A stretch of 64,000 nucleotides of DNA from Epiperipatus broadwayi (lineage: Eukaryota; Onychophora; Udeonychophora; Euonychophora; Peripatidae). Position numbers and translations under genes: made by a program. The stretch lies in NCBI GenBank assembly GCA_028023455.1, contig JAQFVV010006197.1, forward strand, positions 21,017,254 through 21,081,253, written 5' to 3'. Below the pieces are notes generated by a model that worked only from the letters and a program-made list of their open reading frames with translations, did no database searches and was not told the DNA's origin. Below are positions 12,080 to 23,328 of the stretch, piece after piece (the stretch's first letter is position 1; each line of letters begins with the position of its first letter).

Positions 12080-12879
12080 TAATACTAATAATTCTGCACT
12101 AACACGCTTGTCAGAGAAGTTTAATTTTGTTTATAAGTTTATATACGCCAACTGCTTTCAAAGTTCTTAGACTTCATATTCATAGCTAAGTGCAGTCAAT
12201 GATAATGAGGAGTATTGTAATTTATGCAAATTAGTTTGCTGTATATTTTGTCATAGACCATGGTGTTTTCTTTGTTTTGATTAATTTGTCCATCTGTTTG
12301 AAATGGTGAAAGAGGTGTCTTTCCTATTTATAGAATTAGTAACATTATTTATGAAGTAGGCCTCTTTAATTTTATGCATATGGTCATTTCTTTCTCTACA
12401 TACTATTGTGGGGTTGGTGGGTTCAAATTTGTGTCCAGTAGTTTTTTCATGTTCTAAAAATGCCAATACGGTCTCTTTATTGTTCAATGCTCTTATATAC
12501 ATATACATGTGTTGCATTTTTTAGAACATGAAAAAACTACTGAACATAAATTTGAACCCACCCACAATAGTATGTAGAGAAAGAAACGACCATAGGCATA
12601 AAATTAAAGATGCCTACTTCATAAATAACCATACTAATTCTACAAATAGAAAGGACACCTGTTTCACCATTTCAAAAAGATGGACAAATTAATCAAAACA
12701 AAGAAAATGCTATGACCTATGGCAAAATGAACAGCAAACTAATTTGCATAAATTACAATATTCCTCATTATCATTGACTGCACTGTCTAAGAACTTCGAA
12801 AGTGCTTAGCATATATAAACTTATAAACAAAATTAAACTTCTCTGACAAGTGTAACACAGTGCAGAATTATTAGTATTA
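12080..12879. mobile_element. 800-bp inverted duplication of a Penelope-like element tail
   Basis: The left arm (12080-about 12460) and the right arm (about 12517-12879) are diverged reverse complements across a loop of about 56 bp. Each arm holds the same coding remnant (see 12281-12517) followed by a shared noncoding tail ('ctgcact...gacaag'). Inverted or partly inverted copies are common for Penelope-like elements. The two arms differ by many point changes and small indels, so the structure is old. Confidence 0.7.
12281..12517 (-). pseudogene. C-terminal fragment of a Penelope-like GIY-YIG-type endonuclease
   Basis: A 78-codon open frame on the minus strand. It reads through 'IRALNNKET', 'LAFLEHEKTTGHKFE' and 'RERNDHMHKIKEAYFI'. 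The spacing of the His in 'EH', the 'TGH' and the later 'KIKEAYFI' resembles the conserved end of Penelope-like element polyproteins, where an H-x-TGH block is followed by 'R..KE..YI'. This is motif resemblance, not an alignment. The catalytic GIY-YIG start and the whole reverse transcriptase are missing. The inverted copy in the right arm carries the same peptide with frameshifts ('EHEKTTEHKFEP'). The first codons lie in the loop between the arms. Confidence 0.5.
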
Positions 12880-15800
12880 TATAATCTAAGAGAAGTCTAT
12901 AAATAAATAATTTATTAAAGTAGTTTATTATAAATTACTTTTAAATAATTCCTAGGTTTACCCTACTATAAGTAAATAGTTTTATTGGGATTATAAAAAA
13001 AAAGCCTAGAACACTAAGCTGTCATGAAATAAAGCCACACACACTGCAATTTATGAAACAAGAATTGTATAGAACAAAGAAATTAAGACTAAAATATATT
13101 TTTAAAACAATTATTTAATAACTAATTGATTACCAATAAACAAACAATTGACATGATAGTATGAAAATTTAGACATTAATTTCATGAGAAAAAAAATATT
13201 TCCATAAAAATTATAATAAATCAGTTGATTTTTATTCATAAATTATCTTTTAATTAATTAAGATATTTCTTTAAAATAACTAAGAGTTGGTAAAATAACA
13301 TTTTCAAAATAAAAAATAACAATCTTTGATTTAACTTGATTAACCTTTTGTTAAGTTTTTAGGAGGGAAAAATAATGCTTCACAAAAAAAAATTTGAGTT
13401 TAAAAAAAGTTTCACAATTTGAAAACATTAACTTAATGAAAATATTTAAAATTATCAATTCTTACAAAAATATATTACTTTTATATAAAAAAATATTTTT
13501 TTTCTGTTAATAAAAATACAGTATGAAACACAAAAAATACTTTTAATTATAGTTTTACTTTTATTTTCTGTGGAGTCCTTCCCAATTATAATTTCCAGTT
13601 TTTCCAATTGAAATTTCTTCTTGAAGGCTTTTACACATGTACATGATTAATTTATCCTTTTTTGGTTTTAAGTAATTCCAGGTTAAAAAATAGCAAATTT
13701 TATTCATTTTCTTTTAACAAATTTCCAGGTGAGACTAACACAGGCAGATATTCATGCTCTTGGTTGAAAACAATATTGTAAATTACTTTAAGGGGTAACT
13801 TCTCTACATTTTTATTCTAGTGAAGATAGGTTACATGAAGAAAAATGATGTCTAGATTTTAGCTAAATTTAGCACATGGTAAAATCATTTTTATGTCTAA
13901 ACTCAATATGCTAAAAACTTAATTAAAACATTTGCTATTCTATGTAATAGCTTGGTTAAGATTCCATAATAGTTTGGTAAAAATCTTTGCTTCTTTCTTC
14001 ATAAGTTGGATTAAGACTCGACTGTTCTCTCTTCACAACTGAGTTAGAAATAATTTCTGCTCCTATTGTCTTTTTTAGCAGCTAGATTAAGATTTTATTG
14101 CACTCTTCAACAGCTAAGTTAGGAATATATCTTCTTACCAGACATTTCAATCTTCTGACTTATTCACCTGTTTTTTTTCTAGACCAATCTTGCCCACAAG
14201 CCAATCACAATCTGTCTCCAACATGATAGTTTTTATAACAGCCAATTAAATAATTTTTTACACAAACAATTGTACAGCTATTTCTCTCCTTAATCAGAGA
14301 CATTAAAAAACAGGTCACAAACTTAAATTAACATCATAAAATAATTGGGATTTCTTTTTAATTAAAACGTTTTCTTGCAAAAAAAATGAAAATAATAAGT
14401 TAATAGCATTGATTTGATTTTTTTGCATTGAAGAGAGATAAAGAAAAAAACAACTCTGTCTAATTAAAAATGAAATTTAACAAAGTATTAACATTGTATT
14501 TTTATTTTTTAAAAATACTATTAAAAATAAAACTTTATCCCTCTTTTAAAGTTACAATTAAATTTTATTAAATAATTTACAAAAAGAACTTTTTCTCTTA
14601 GTACATTTTTATAGTTTAAATTAAAACAATTATAATGGCTGGAGAGAGAGTTAAAAAAACTTGTTTACATTCTTTTACAATTTTCTCACCCTTCTATAAA
14701 CATTTATAACTTATTAAAATACTTTCATATTAAAATAATATTAATATTTAACAAATTTAATGTTTGAGAACTCTCACACTATCACTTTGGGACTGAAAAT
14801 ATTTGGTTAATTGAAGACCCATTATTATTATAAAAAATATGCATGGGAAAATTAAATATTATTTTCCTCATTAATTAAATAACCTATACTAAACCTGAGG
14901 AACATGCTGTCAACTTACCTAATTATTTTTAATGTAACTATGTAGCCAAAATGGTTACTATATATATATATGTTATTTGAATTTTTTTGTTATACAATGT
15001 GACATACAGTGCATATCATTATAGTAAAATAAAACACTTTTAAGTATATGTTTCTGTGTACATTTTTTTATTCATGGATTTATTCAGTAGTGTTAGTTGT
15101 GCAATAGCTTACCTAATTCTCACTGCTTCCTAAGCTATGTTGAGTTAATTGTATATCATCCATAAAAAGGTATAGTTTGAATCTGGGTGTTAGTGGCACT
15201 ATTTTGATGCTTTATCTATTCTAAAACAACTAAATTTTTTAATAACTTTTAGCCTTATAAAAATATATATCTAATAATGGCAGGAAATATTGCTGTATGG
15301 GCTAAACATTATACATAAGAGTATTTATTACTATAATGTCATACAGTAAGCTTATTATAAAATACAGTAATATATTGATCACTCCAATTAGAAATGGTGT
15401 TATAGGGGACTTATCCCATTACAATATATATATATATTGAAACAGAAACTCTGTTCCATGTGTATTAAGATTTATTTTGCCCTCCCCCCTAAAAAAAGGC
15501 AGATGTATGTAAAAGAAGTTGATCTTATATGTTTTTTTTTTAAAAAAAGAAATAAAGCAAAAAGTTTATAGTTAAAAGAAAATCATTATTTTCTATAACT
15601 GAGAAAAAAAAGATAAACCTTCATTATTGCAAGCTGGCATTTATTAAAATATTACATTTTTAATTTTTGAAATGATGTTGTCATACAAGGTATAATATTC
15701 GCTTGAGGCAAAGTTATCAAATTGGAAAACATGGCTTAATCCACATGATTCCTTATCTGTCCTGTGAAAAGTAGTGTCCAATCCTTAAGAGAAAAGCACT

Positions 15801-16283
15801 CAGGCTTAAATGAGAGCGGTGTAACAAATCAGATATAGTGGGAGTACTGCTGAATCAATCCAGAGATCAGGGTATAAATAGTTGAGTTTGAAGTTCAGAG
15901 CAGATTTTAAAGATTTTTTTTAAAAAGATTTTAAGAGCAGTTAAAGAAGTAAGAAAAGTGAAGAGTTAAAAAGTTAAAATTTTTATCTAAGTGTTACTTA
16001 ACTGTTTAGTTGACAGCTGATATTTGGCACCTTGGAATATAACATTTACAGCCACTGTTGATGATGAAAAAAGAGAATCTTAATAAGGAAATCATAATGA
16101 TGGAAGGCTAATTGGTAACAGCTTCCTCTCTTCATCCAAAGCCATGGTTCTCCAAGATTTACCAGGGTGAACATGGAAAGTAAATAATGCCATTCAGCTT
16201 AAATACAATGACCCCTTTTTGAATGCAGTAGCATCCTGAAGTGAAGGAACAAACTGGATAAAATGAAGGTAACAATTTTATAA
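12880..16283. other. A+T-rich noncoding stretch
   Basis: Nothing recognised except A/T homopolymers and a 'cattacaatatatatatata' AT run near 15418, a flank type that recurs at several element edges in this window (17901, 34160, 35490, 25890). Confidence 0.5.
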
Positions 16284-17418
16284 AATTTTTAACTTATGTG
16301 TGTTTATAAAAGACAAAACAAAATGTCTTTCTTAGAAAAAAAAATTATGAATAAATATAGCTATGTGAAAATACATTTTATTAGTGATAAATTATAAATA
16401 CTAAAAATATCTATAATCAAAAGGCATTTTATTTAATTCTTATATGTGTTTATAAAAGACAAAACAAAACATCTTTCTTAAAGAAAATTATGAATAAATG
16501 TAGCTATGTGAAAATACGTTTTATTAGTGATAAATTATAAATGAAACTGCTGATCAACTTATATGTAGAAACATGCATCTGTGGCACACCAAACAACAAT
16601 GTTTATGCTATATATTAGAATAACTAAATAAAAATTACAAATGATATTGATTGTATATAAATAAAATAATAAAACTTATGTGCACAAATGTACATTTATA
16701 CTTGACTGAATTATAGAAGCTTCACAAATCTGGAATTGCTTGTCTTACCTATTGACCTACCTAAAAAGGATATACAGATATGGAACAAATAGTTAAAAAT
16801 ATTTATGCAGTATTGGTAGATGTCTACTTGATAAAAGACCCTTTGAATTCTTTACCCAAGATAAAATTAAGGATGTCTTTCTTAGAAAAAAAAAATTATG
16901 AATAAATATAGCTATGTGAAAATACATTTTATTAGTGATAAATTATAAATACTAAAAATATCTATAATCAAAAGGTATTTTATTTAATACTTATATGTGT
17001 TTATAAAAGACAAAACAAAACATCTTTCTTAAAGAAAATTATGAATAAATGTAGCTATGTGAAAATACGTTTTATTAGTGATAAATTATAAATGAAACTG
17101 ATGATCAACTTATATGTAGAAACATGCATCTGTGGTAAACCAAACAACAATGTTTATGCTATATATTAGAATAACTAAATAAAAATTACAAATAATATTG
17201 ATTGTATATAAATAAAATAATGAAACTTATGTGCACAAATGTACATTTATACTTGACTGAATTATAGAAGCTTCACAAATCTAAAATTGCTTGTCTTACC
17301 TATTTACCTACCTAAAAAGGATATATAGATATGGAACAAATAGTTAAAAATATTCATGCAGTATTGGTAGATGTCTACTTGATAAAAGACCCTTTAAATT
17401 CTTTACCCAAGATAAAAT
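16284..17418. repeat. Nested tandem duplication, about 550-bp unit x2 with an internal 150-bp repeat
   Basis: Copies begin at 16323 and 16873 ('atgtctttcttagaaaa') and stay closely similar to 16872 and about 17418. Inside each unit the block 'tgtttataaaagacaaaacaaaa...cttaaagaaaattatgaataaatgtagctatgtg' is a second, diverged version of the unit's own start. At least two rounds of duplication are implied. No coding potential. Confidence 0.9.
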
Positions 17419-17570
17419 GAAAGATGAACTTTATTAGAAGGACTTGCAAATGAACTATTGATCAATAAAGTGCTTCTAACCTTTTCATAAATGAACTGAA
17501 AGTGAATCGTCACATGGATATGAAGGAACTTTATTAGAAGGACTTGCAAATTAATTGTTGTAAATAAAAT
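17419..17570. repeat. Dispersed 27-bp direct repeat, 101 bp apart
   Basis: 'gaactttattagaaggactt' plus 'gcaaat' occurs at about 17425 and 17526. The intervening DNA is not repeated. Confidence 0.7.
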
Positions 17571-17912
17571 TGTTGTTACTTAAAATTAATTTTAGTTATC
17601 CAGTTGTTCATGTTGCATCACTTGTTATTCATTGCACTTGTTCACAAGAATCTCATGCCTCCTGAGCTATGTCTGGCATAACTAGACCTAGGTAAGTCAG
17701 GTTGTAGTGAAATGGAACTCTAGTGGTGCCGTTTGGGTAACCAAACACTGAAATTTCTAGATGCTCCCAGTTGAGCAGGAAATATTGTCATAAGGGGAAT
17801 AACATCTGCATTGGTGAATGCCAATCAATAGTTCCTTCCTGCAACATGCTCATCAGGAAATCTTTACAACCAAGGTAATAAAAGGGGTGTACAAGGTCCA
17901 GTTACAATATAT

Positions 17913-18467
17913 ATATATATAAAATACATAATTTTCGGGTTCATCCGTGTTAAAAACTTTTAATATTAATATACTGATGTTTCGACTTGGTCACACAAGC
18001 CATCCACAGAGTTATAAAAGGTAGAAAAACAGTTGTAGAGGCGCTTCAATCACTGATTTGAATAAAATGTTAAAATTCCACCAATAGCAAAAAATGTTAA
18101 ATTTAGGAATGTTTTTTAAAAAAATCTTTCCAAATAGGAGGAGGTTTGCATGTATCATCTTGCTTATTGATACAATCTGGCCTTTTAAGTATCTCAAAAG
18201 GCCAGATTGTATCAATAAGCGAGATGATACATGCAAACTTCCTCCTATTTGGAAAGATTTTTTTAAAAAACATTCCTAAATTTAACATTTTTTGCTATTG
18301 GTGGAATTTTAACATTTTATTCAAATCAGTGATTGTAGTGCCTCTACAACCATCTTTCTACCTTTTATAACTCTGTGAATGGCTTGACCAAGTCGAAACG
18401 TCAGTATATTAATATTAAAAGTTTTTAACACAGATGAACCCGCAAAATATGTTGTTTATATATTTAA
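17913..18467. mobile_element. Long palindromic foldback element (507-bp core)
   Basis: The core 17936-18442 reads almost the same on both strands, with an axis near 18189 and a spacer of only a few bases. Weaker pairing extends to 17913 and 18467. It explains the mirror-image open frames on both strands (18094-18279 plus, 18103-18288 minus), which are not genes. Each arm ends with a hairpin GGCTTG...CAAGTC followed by GAAAC, then 'tcagtatattaatattaaaag' in the outward direction. TA-rich ends flank it. Confidence 0.85.
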
Positions 18468-18497
18468 CCCGCGCAAATCTTCGTTTTAACATATATA

Positions 18498-20214
18498 TAT
18501 ATTGTGATTATCGCACATACTGCGGTCACACATATAGATATTTAACATTTAAAGAATGTTAAATATTGTGCTTGGGTTATAAAAAAAAGTGAGTTTAAAA
18601 AAATTACAAAACAAAGAAATGTTTAATTAAAGAAGAGAGGGAATTAGAATCGAAAACGATTCTTATCTTTTACCCTCCAAAGTTCAGATTTTAGAAAGAA
18701 TAGAAATGTTAAGGTTAAAAATATCGATATCATGTGTTTAGTATAAGATTTAAAAAAAAATGAGAATGGACATATAAATAAAATAGAAACTTAATAAGGT
18801 AAAAGAAAGTGGTAGTTGAGGAGTTTAATAAAATATAAGTAAATTTAGAATGCAACGAAAGATAAAGATCTGGTCTTAAAATTACACATTTTGGTGAAAA
18901 TGAAATGCATGTGTGACGGTATGAATAAAGAGAGTACGGTTTATTTCATGTCAAAATGAAATAATTTTATTAAAGAAAATGATTGAAAAATAAATGTAAA
19001 ATATTATATTATAAAATTGTATCAAATTGAAAGTAATTGTGTATAAGTTGCTGAAAGCATGTTAAAGTAAAAAGGTATGAAGTAAAAATACAGCGGGAGA
19101 TCAAGATAAGGAAGGAATTTGGAAAATAAAGGACATTAATTAATTAATTGGAAAACAGTATTGGTCGAGACTTCAGTGAGGACACTGCTCTGATAGCAAG
19201 CAAAGAAATATAATAGAAAGCAGACATGAAAAGTTAAATTTGGGAACATGAAAACAAACTATAACATAATGGAAGCTTCAAGGATGTGTGGCTAAGGGCC
19301 AGTCGCGATCGCCGGTCGATCCAGACTTCCGTGCTATAATGGTTCACATCTCGATGTAACAACTGCCAATGTAGCGCCTGTTGAAGAGTTCGTTTTTGCC
19401 TTGCCTTGATGCCCACAATACGGAGGAGTTCCAACAATCAAATCTAACCGAAGAGCGACCGTTCCCTACTAAAGAAGTGGAAAAATTCCACAGGATGGTC
19501 AGTAAGATGCCAAGTTTATTCGAAGACTTTATCACCTAGGTAATTATGAATAAGACATTTTATATAAATATGTGCACATACCTTTAAATTTAATGCAATT
19601 TCCAATCCCACATATAATGAGATAGACATTAATTAGACTCTTTTAATATTTGAAATGATTATAAAGGGATAATTTATTTCCACAGATTGCAATCATTTAT
19701 AGAATCATCTATTGTATTTTAGTTGTTTTTTGTAGTATTATAGCATAATCTGTTTTTTTTATATTGAGTGTTTATAATTTAGAGTGTTTCTTTTATTATA
19801 ATTTATTGTATTAAAAATCTTTTATTTATGTAAAATCCGTTTTGTCTCTTTCTTCGCCACTTCCAAAGGGAGTATAGTCTTAGGATTGGGAAATAATTAT
19901 TATGCATTTGTGTACTTAATTAACACGTGAAGTTAGTGGTGCAGCATTTGATCCCATTAAATTTATAATTATCCAAGTGCTGTAACTCTGTTAAATCTTA
20001 CAGCAGTCAGGAGAAGGTTGACCGGGAAATATAACCTGGGGCTATACCCGTATAGCATACAGGTTCGGTCAAGTGCGGATATAGACTCATTTATGTCCGT
20101 ATTTTCTCTCTGCTTGCGGTAGTGGAAAGTGGGTGATCTTGAATTATAAGAATTCCCCATTATATCTATATAAAAGGGAAGTTTAAGCCTTTCGATCGTC
20201 AGGTTTCTGTTACA
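18498..20214 (+). repeat. 5' LTR (about 1717 bp)
   Basis: Pairs with 24191-25898. The first five bases are TATAT instead of TGTAA, so the true edge could be 18498 or 18503. It ends 'ctgttaca'. A TATA box, TATATAAAAG, lies at 20167-20176, only about 40 bp before the LTR end, so the transcribed repeat region must be very short and nearly the whole LTR is U3. Minus-strand ORFs inside it (for example 19344-19535 and 19969-20262) recur in the 3' LTR but carry no domain I recognise. Confidence 0.85.
20167..20176 (+). promoter_or_regulatory. TATA box of the LTR promoter
   Basis: TATATAAAAG followed by GGAAG. The same element is in the 3' LTR at 25851-25860. Transcription would be expected to start about 25-30 bp downstream, close to the LTR end. 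Confidence 0.55.
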
Positions 20215-20217
20215 TTT

Positions 20218-20235
20218 TGGGGGCCAGTCCAGGAT
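20218..20235 (+). other. Primer-binding site, tRNA-Pro-like
   Basis: TGGGGGCCAGTCCAGGAT begins three bases after the LTR. It resembles the complement of the tRNA-Pro 3' end used as primer by many gypsy-like elements and gammaretroviruses, with a few mismatches in the middle. Position and sequence together support the call. Confidence 0.65.
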
Positions 20236-21885
20236 TTCTATTGCTGTGCAATTAGTGATCACGTGTTGAATTAATTTTATAAGATAACGTAAACATTTTC
20301 TAAAAAAAAAAAAAAAAAAATTGTTTTAATATATGTGTTTTTTAAAATATATAAAATTCACATTGTAAATCAGAGTGGTTAGAAGCGAAGACGAAGGAGA
20401 TAAATTTTTTGCTTTATAATACTTTATATATGTGTTTCATCATCAAGTGTGTGTGAAGAATACAAAGGATAGGAAGGGAACATTTTTTTATTAAGAAAGT
20501 TTTGAAATGCGTAGTGATGTATTTAATAAAAGACCAGAAGTATTCCACTACAATCACCACGAACAAAGAATGGATTATCTCAAATAATTGCTGTAATGAA
20601 ATATAAATCATTTCAGAAAAAAAGAAAAAAGAATAAAACAAAGTTTCGTGAAAGTTTTAATGCTAAATAGTAAAAATAGTCGCATATTCCAGTTAAGTTA
20701 AAAATAAATAAATGTGTGTATGAATTCATAGTTGTAATAATAAAGTGTATTCAGCTATAATTATAGCGATCAAATATAGATTATCTAGATGTTGTAAGGA
20801 AAATAAAGTAGTTAAGTTAAAGGAATAAAACAGTTTTAGTAAGGTCTTAATCATAAATGATAGATTCTAAAATATTTGCGTATCTCAGTTAAGTTGAAGA
20901 AGAAATATATATGTTGGACTTTAGAATAACTGCATGTGTAAGCGGAGTTTAAAAGATATAGGTATGAATTTATAATAACATATCCCAGTTAAGCTGAAAA
21001 ATAAAATATTTAAATAATAAAAATGTCCGAGTGTATTTGTTAAAATATTTAAATAATAAAAATGTTCGAGTGTATTTGTTGGGTTGAAGAAAATATATAC
21101 ATATTTTAAATATTCGAGAAAAGAAAGTAATCGATAAATGACAAAACGTAGTAAGTATAACGAAGTATATTAATTAAGTTGAGGAAAATATATGTGTATG
21201 ATTTTAAAAAAGTAATTGTGAGGATAACTTGATCAATAAATTGCTAAAATAGCCTGTACAACAAAGTATACCTGTGAAATGAAGGAAAATATGTGTATAA
21301 TTTTAAAATAGTAAAGAGACAATATAAATTACAAACATAGTGTGTGTAATGAAGGAGGTTAGTCCGTTAAAAAAATATATATGTGTATGATTGGTGTTTT
21401 AAAACAACCGTAACCTTAAAGTGATCGAGATTTAGAAATGGAATATTAGAAGTATATATCATAAATGCGAACGGTTGAAAATACAGTCAAATAGAAATGA
21501 GTTTATTTATAAATATCGTTAACAGAGGAATAAAGTGTAGTAGTTGAGTTAGATTTAAGAAATATATAAGAGCATTCTTAATTGAAGTAGTTGAGTCAGA
21601 GTTGGATAAGTTGAAAAAAAATATAGGACAATCATCAAGGTCGGGCAGGCAGGCAAATGAGTCTAAGGCAGGCAAACAAGAGAATGAAACAGAGTGCGGA
21701 TGTTTGGGTTGGCTAGCGATCTAAATGCTAACTGACAAATAACAAATATATTAAAAGTTAATCAAAGTAGAAAAGCGAAGAGTCAGTAGAAAGAAATTTT
21801 TTATGTAGATATATCCAGAAGAGTTTAGTAAAATAATAGTAATAATAAATACAGATATCAAGAAGGGTTACATAAAGTTATATTT
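20236..21885 (+). other. Long noncoding leader of the LTR element
   Basis: About 1.65 kb between PBS and gag. A+T-rich, with repeated short phrases ('gttaagttgaggaaaatatatgtgta' variants near 20885-21400). No ORF. It includes a local duplication at 21001-21085 ('aaatatttaaataataaaa' followed by 'tgt(c/t)cgagtgtatttgtt'). Confidence 0.6.
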
Positions 21886-22203
21886 ATGTATACAAGGTCC
21901 CAAGCTAAAATGGACTTTCAAGAAAAGGAAGTAAGAGAAGGGAATGAAGATAAGGAGATGAAAGTAAAGGGTAAAATAAACTATAGTGATATCATGGATA
22001 TGCTAAAGCAAATGAGGGTTGAGCAACAGCAATTCATGAAAGAATACATGGACAGACAGGAGAGAAGGATGGAAGAATGGTGGATAAAGATAGAAATAGA
22101 CAACCAGAGAAGAATTGCTGAAGCCATGGAAGAAATTAGAAATGATGTCATCCAACGATTAGAGGCTAAGGACACAAGAAATGGATTTTTACAGAGAAAT
22201 TAA
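21886..22203 (+). CDS. gag: Gag N-terminal reading frame
   Basis: 105 codons starting MYTRSQAK, a start typical of gypsy-type Gag. Residues about 35-95 are rich in Q, E, R and K with heptad-like spacing ('MLKQMRVEQQQFMKEYMD', 'RRMEEWW') and probably form a coiled coil. It ends at a TAA in frame 1, but a second open frame (frame 2, ATG at 22181) overlaps its last 23 bases and continues the same acidic, helical composition to 22405. Either a small indel has broken one ancestral gag N-terminus, or the element uses overlapping frames. No zinc finger here. Confidence 0.7.
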   Translation: MYTRSQAKMDFQEKEVREGNEDKEMKVKGKINYSDIMDMLKQMRVEQQQFMKEYMDRQERRMEEWWIKIEIDNQRRIAEAMEEIRNDVIQRLEAKDTRNGFLQRN

Positions 22204-22405
22204 GTGGGATGAACAAGAGATTATGGAGCCTTGTATGTATGACGAGTTAGATAGGGCTGAGAGTATAGATAGAGATTCAGCAGAGTTTGATCTGAGAGAA
22301 GACATAGGGTGGCCAGAGAAGAGAATAAGAAAGTTAGATGAAGAAGGGGAAGTAATAAAATTAGAGGATAGTAGGATTCTGACAAGCATACAGGAAAATA
22401 TATGA
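22181..22405 (+). CDS. Middle gag reading frame (overlapping)
   Basis: 74 codons in frame 2, acidic and charged ('CMYDELDRAESIDRDSAEF', 'GWPEKRIRKLDEEGEV'). It overlaps the first frame by 23 bp and its stop overlaps the next start as ATGA (22402-22405). Frame 1 is closed by several stops between 22201 and 22402, so the protein must pass through this frame if Gag is made as one chain. No domain recognised. Confidence 0.5.
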   Translation: MDFYREIKWDEQEIMEPCMYDELDRAESIDRDSAEFDLREDIGWPEKRIRKLDEEGEVIKLEDSRILTSIQENI

Positions 22406-23328
22406 TAGTGAAAAAAGTAGAAAGGTTGAACACAAAATTTGAAGAGAGGATAAGGAGGTCAGCCAATAACAGCACTGATACTGAAGTAAAGGGCATAGGA
22501 CCAAAAATCACTGGAGGATGTAGATATAAGGGCTCTGGAAATTGCATGGATTATCCTGTTGGCTTCCACCAATTTCTAAAGATACAAGTTTTTGCTGGAA
22601 ACCCTGGAGAAAGCCCTATGGAGCACTTGAACAGCCTGGAACGGTATTTCAAGTTTGGTAGAATGAATGAGGAGGCCAAGTTAGTGGTTGCCTGCAGTCA
22701 CTTGCAGGGTGAATCTCAAGTTTGGTGGAACTCACTGTTCCAGAAACCCACCACATTTGCAGGGTATCACAAGGCTTTGAAGACCAGTTATTGGAGTAAG
22801 GAACTCCAAGAAGATATGCTGCATCAGATAAAACAGGAGAGATGGAGACCGGAGGAATCATTTATAACCTTCTACTGTCAAATAGCCAAGTTGCAGATGA
22901 TGACCGCAAACCCAATATCTGAGATGCAAATACTCCGGATAACTAGGCATGGGTTCCCAAAAGATATAGAACAGATTCTAATCAGTACAGAGAGGAGGAT
23001 GGTGGACCATGTGGCCGAGTTGCTGAGTGCATTGGATACCACCAGGGATGACCAGAAGGAGGATGGATATAAACCTAGAACACCTCCAAAAGAACCTCTT
23101 ATAATAAAAAATGGATGGGATCCTAGTGAAGGACGATAGAAAGAAAACAGGAGATATTCTACCAAGTGGAACCCAAGGAGGCAGGAAAATGGACAACAAA
23201 GATTGGAGACGGAAGGTAAGCATCCATTTGACAGGACTGAAGACCAAGAACTTAGGGATCAAAATCCGCATCCCAGAGGAGGCAGAGGTGATGTCAATAG
23301 AGAAAGACAACCACCAGATAAAACCTAA
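22402..23328 (+). CDS. gag: Gag capsid region with internal UAG stop
   Basis: The first 245 codons (22402-23136) hold the Ty3/gypsy-type retrotransposon Gag core. This includes a 'GNPGESPMEHLNSLERYF' block (about residues 67-83), the signature 'SQVWWNSL' (about 105-112, equivalent to the A..WW motif of this family) and 'RWRPEESFITFYCQ' (about 147-160). A TAG at 23137-23139 then interrupts, but the same frame stays open for 62 more codons, rich in R, Q, E, P and G ('NPRRQENGQQRLETEG', 'PHPRGGRGDVNRERQPPDKT'), and ends with TAA at 23326. That tail looks like a Gag nucleic-acid-binding end without a CCHC knuckle. The TAG is either a recent nonsense mutation or a readthrough site. Capsid-forming role in the cytoplasm is inferred from the family. 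Confidence 0.75.

Noticed and set aside
18012-18370. Four mirror-image ORFs of 61-74 codons on both strands
   Set aside because: They are forced by the palindrome 17936-18442; the plus and minus translations are the same peptide. No domain.
21981-23310. Minus-strand ORFs opposite gag
   Set aside because: Shadows of the plus-strand gag frames; no domain.
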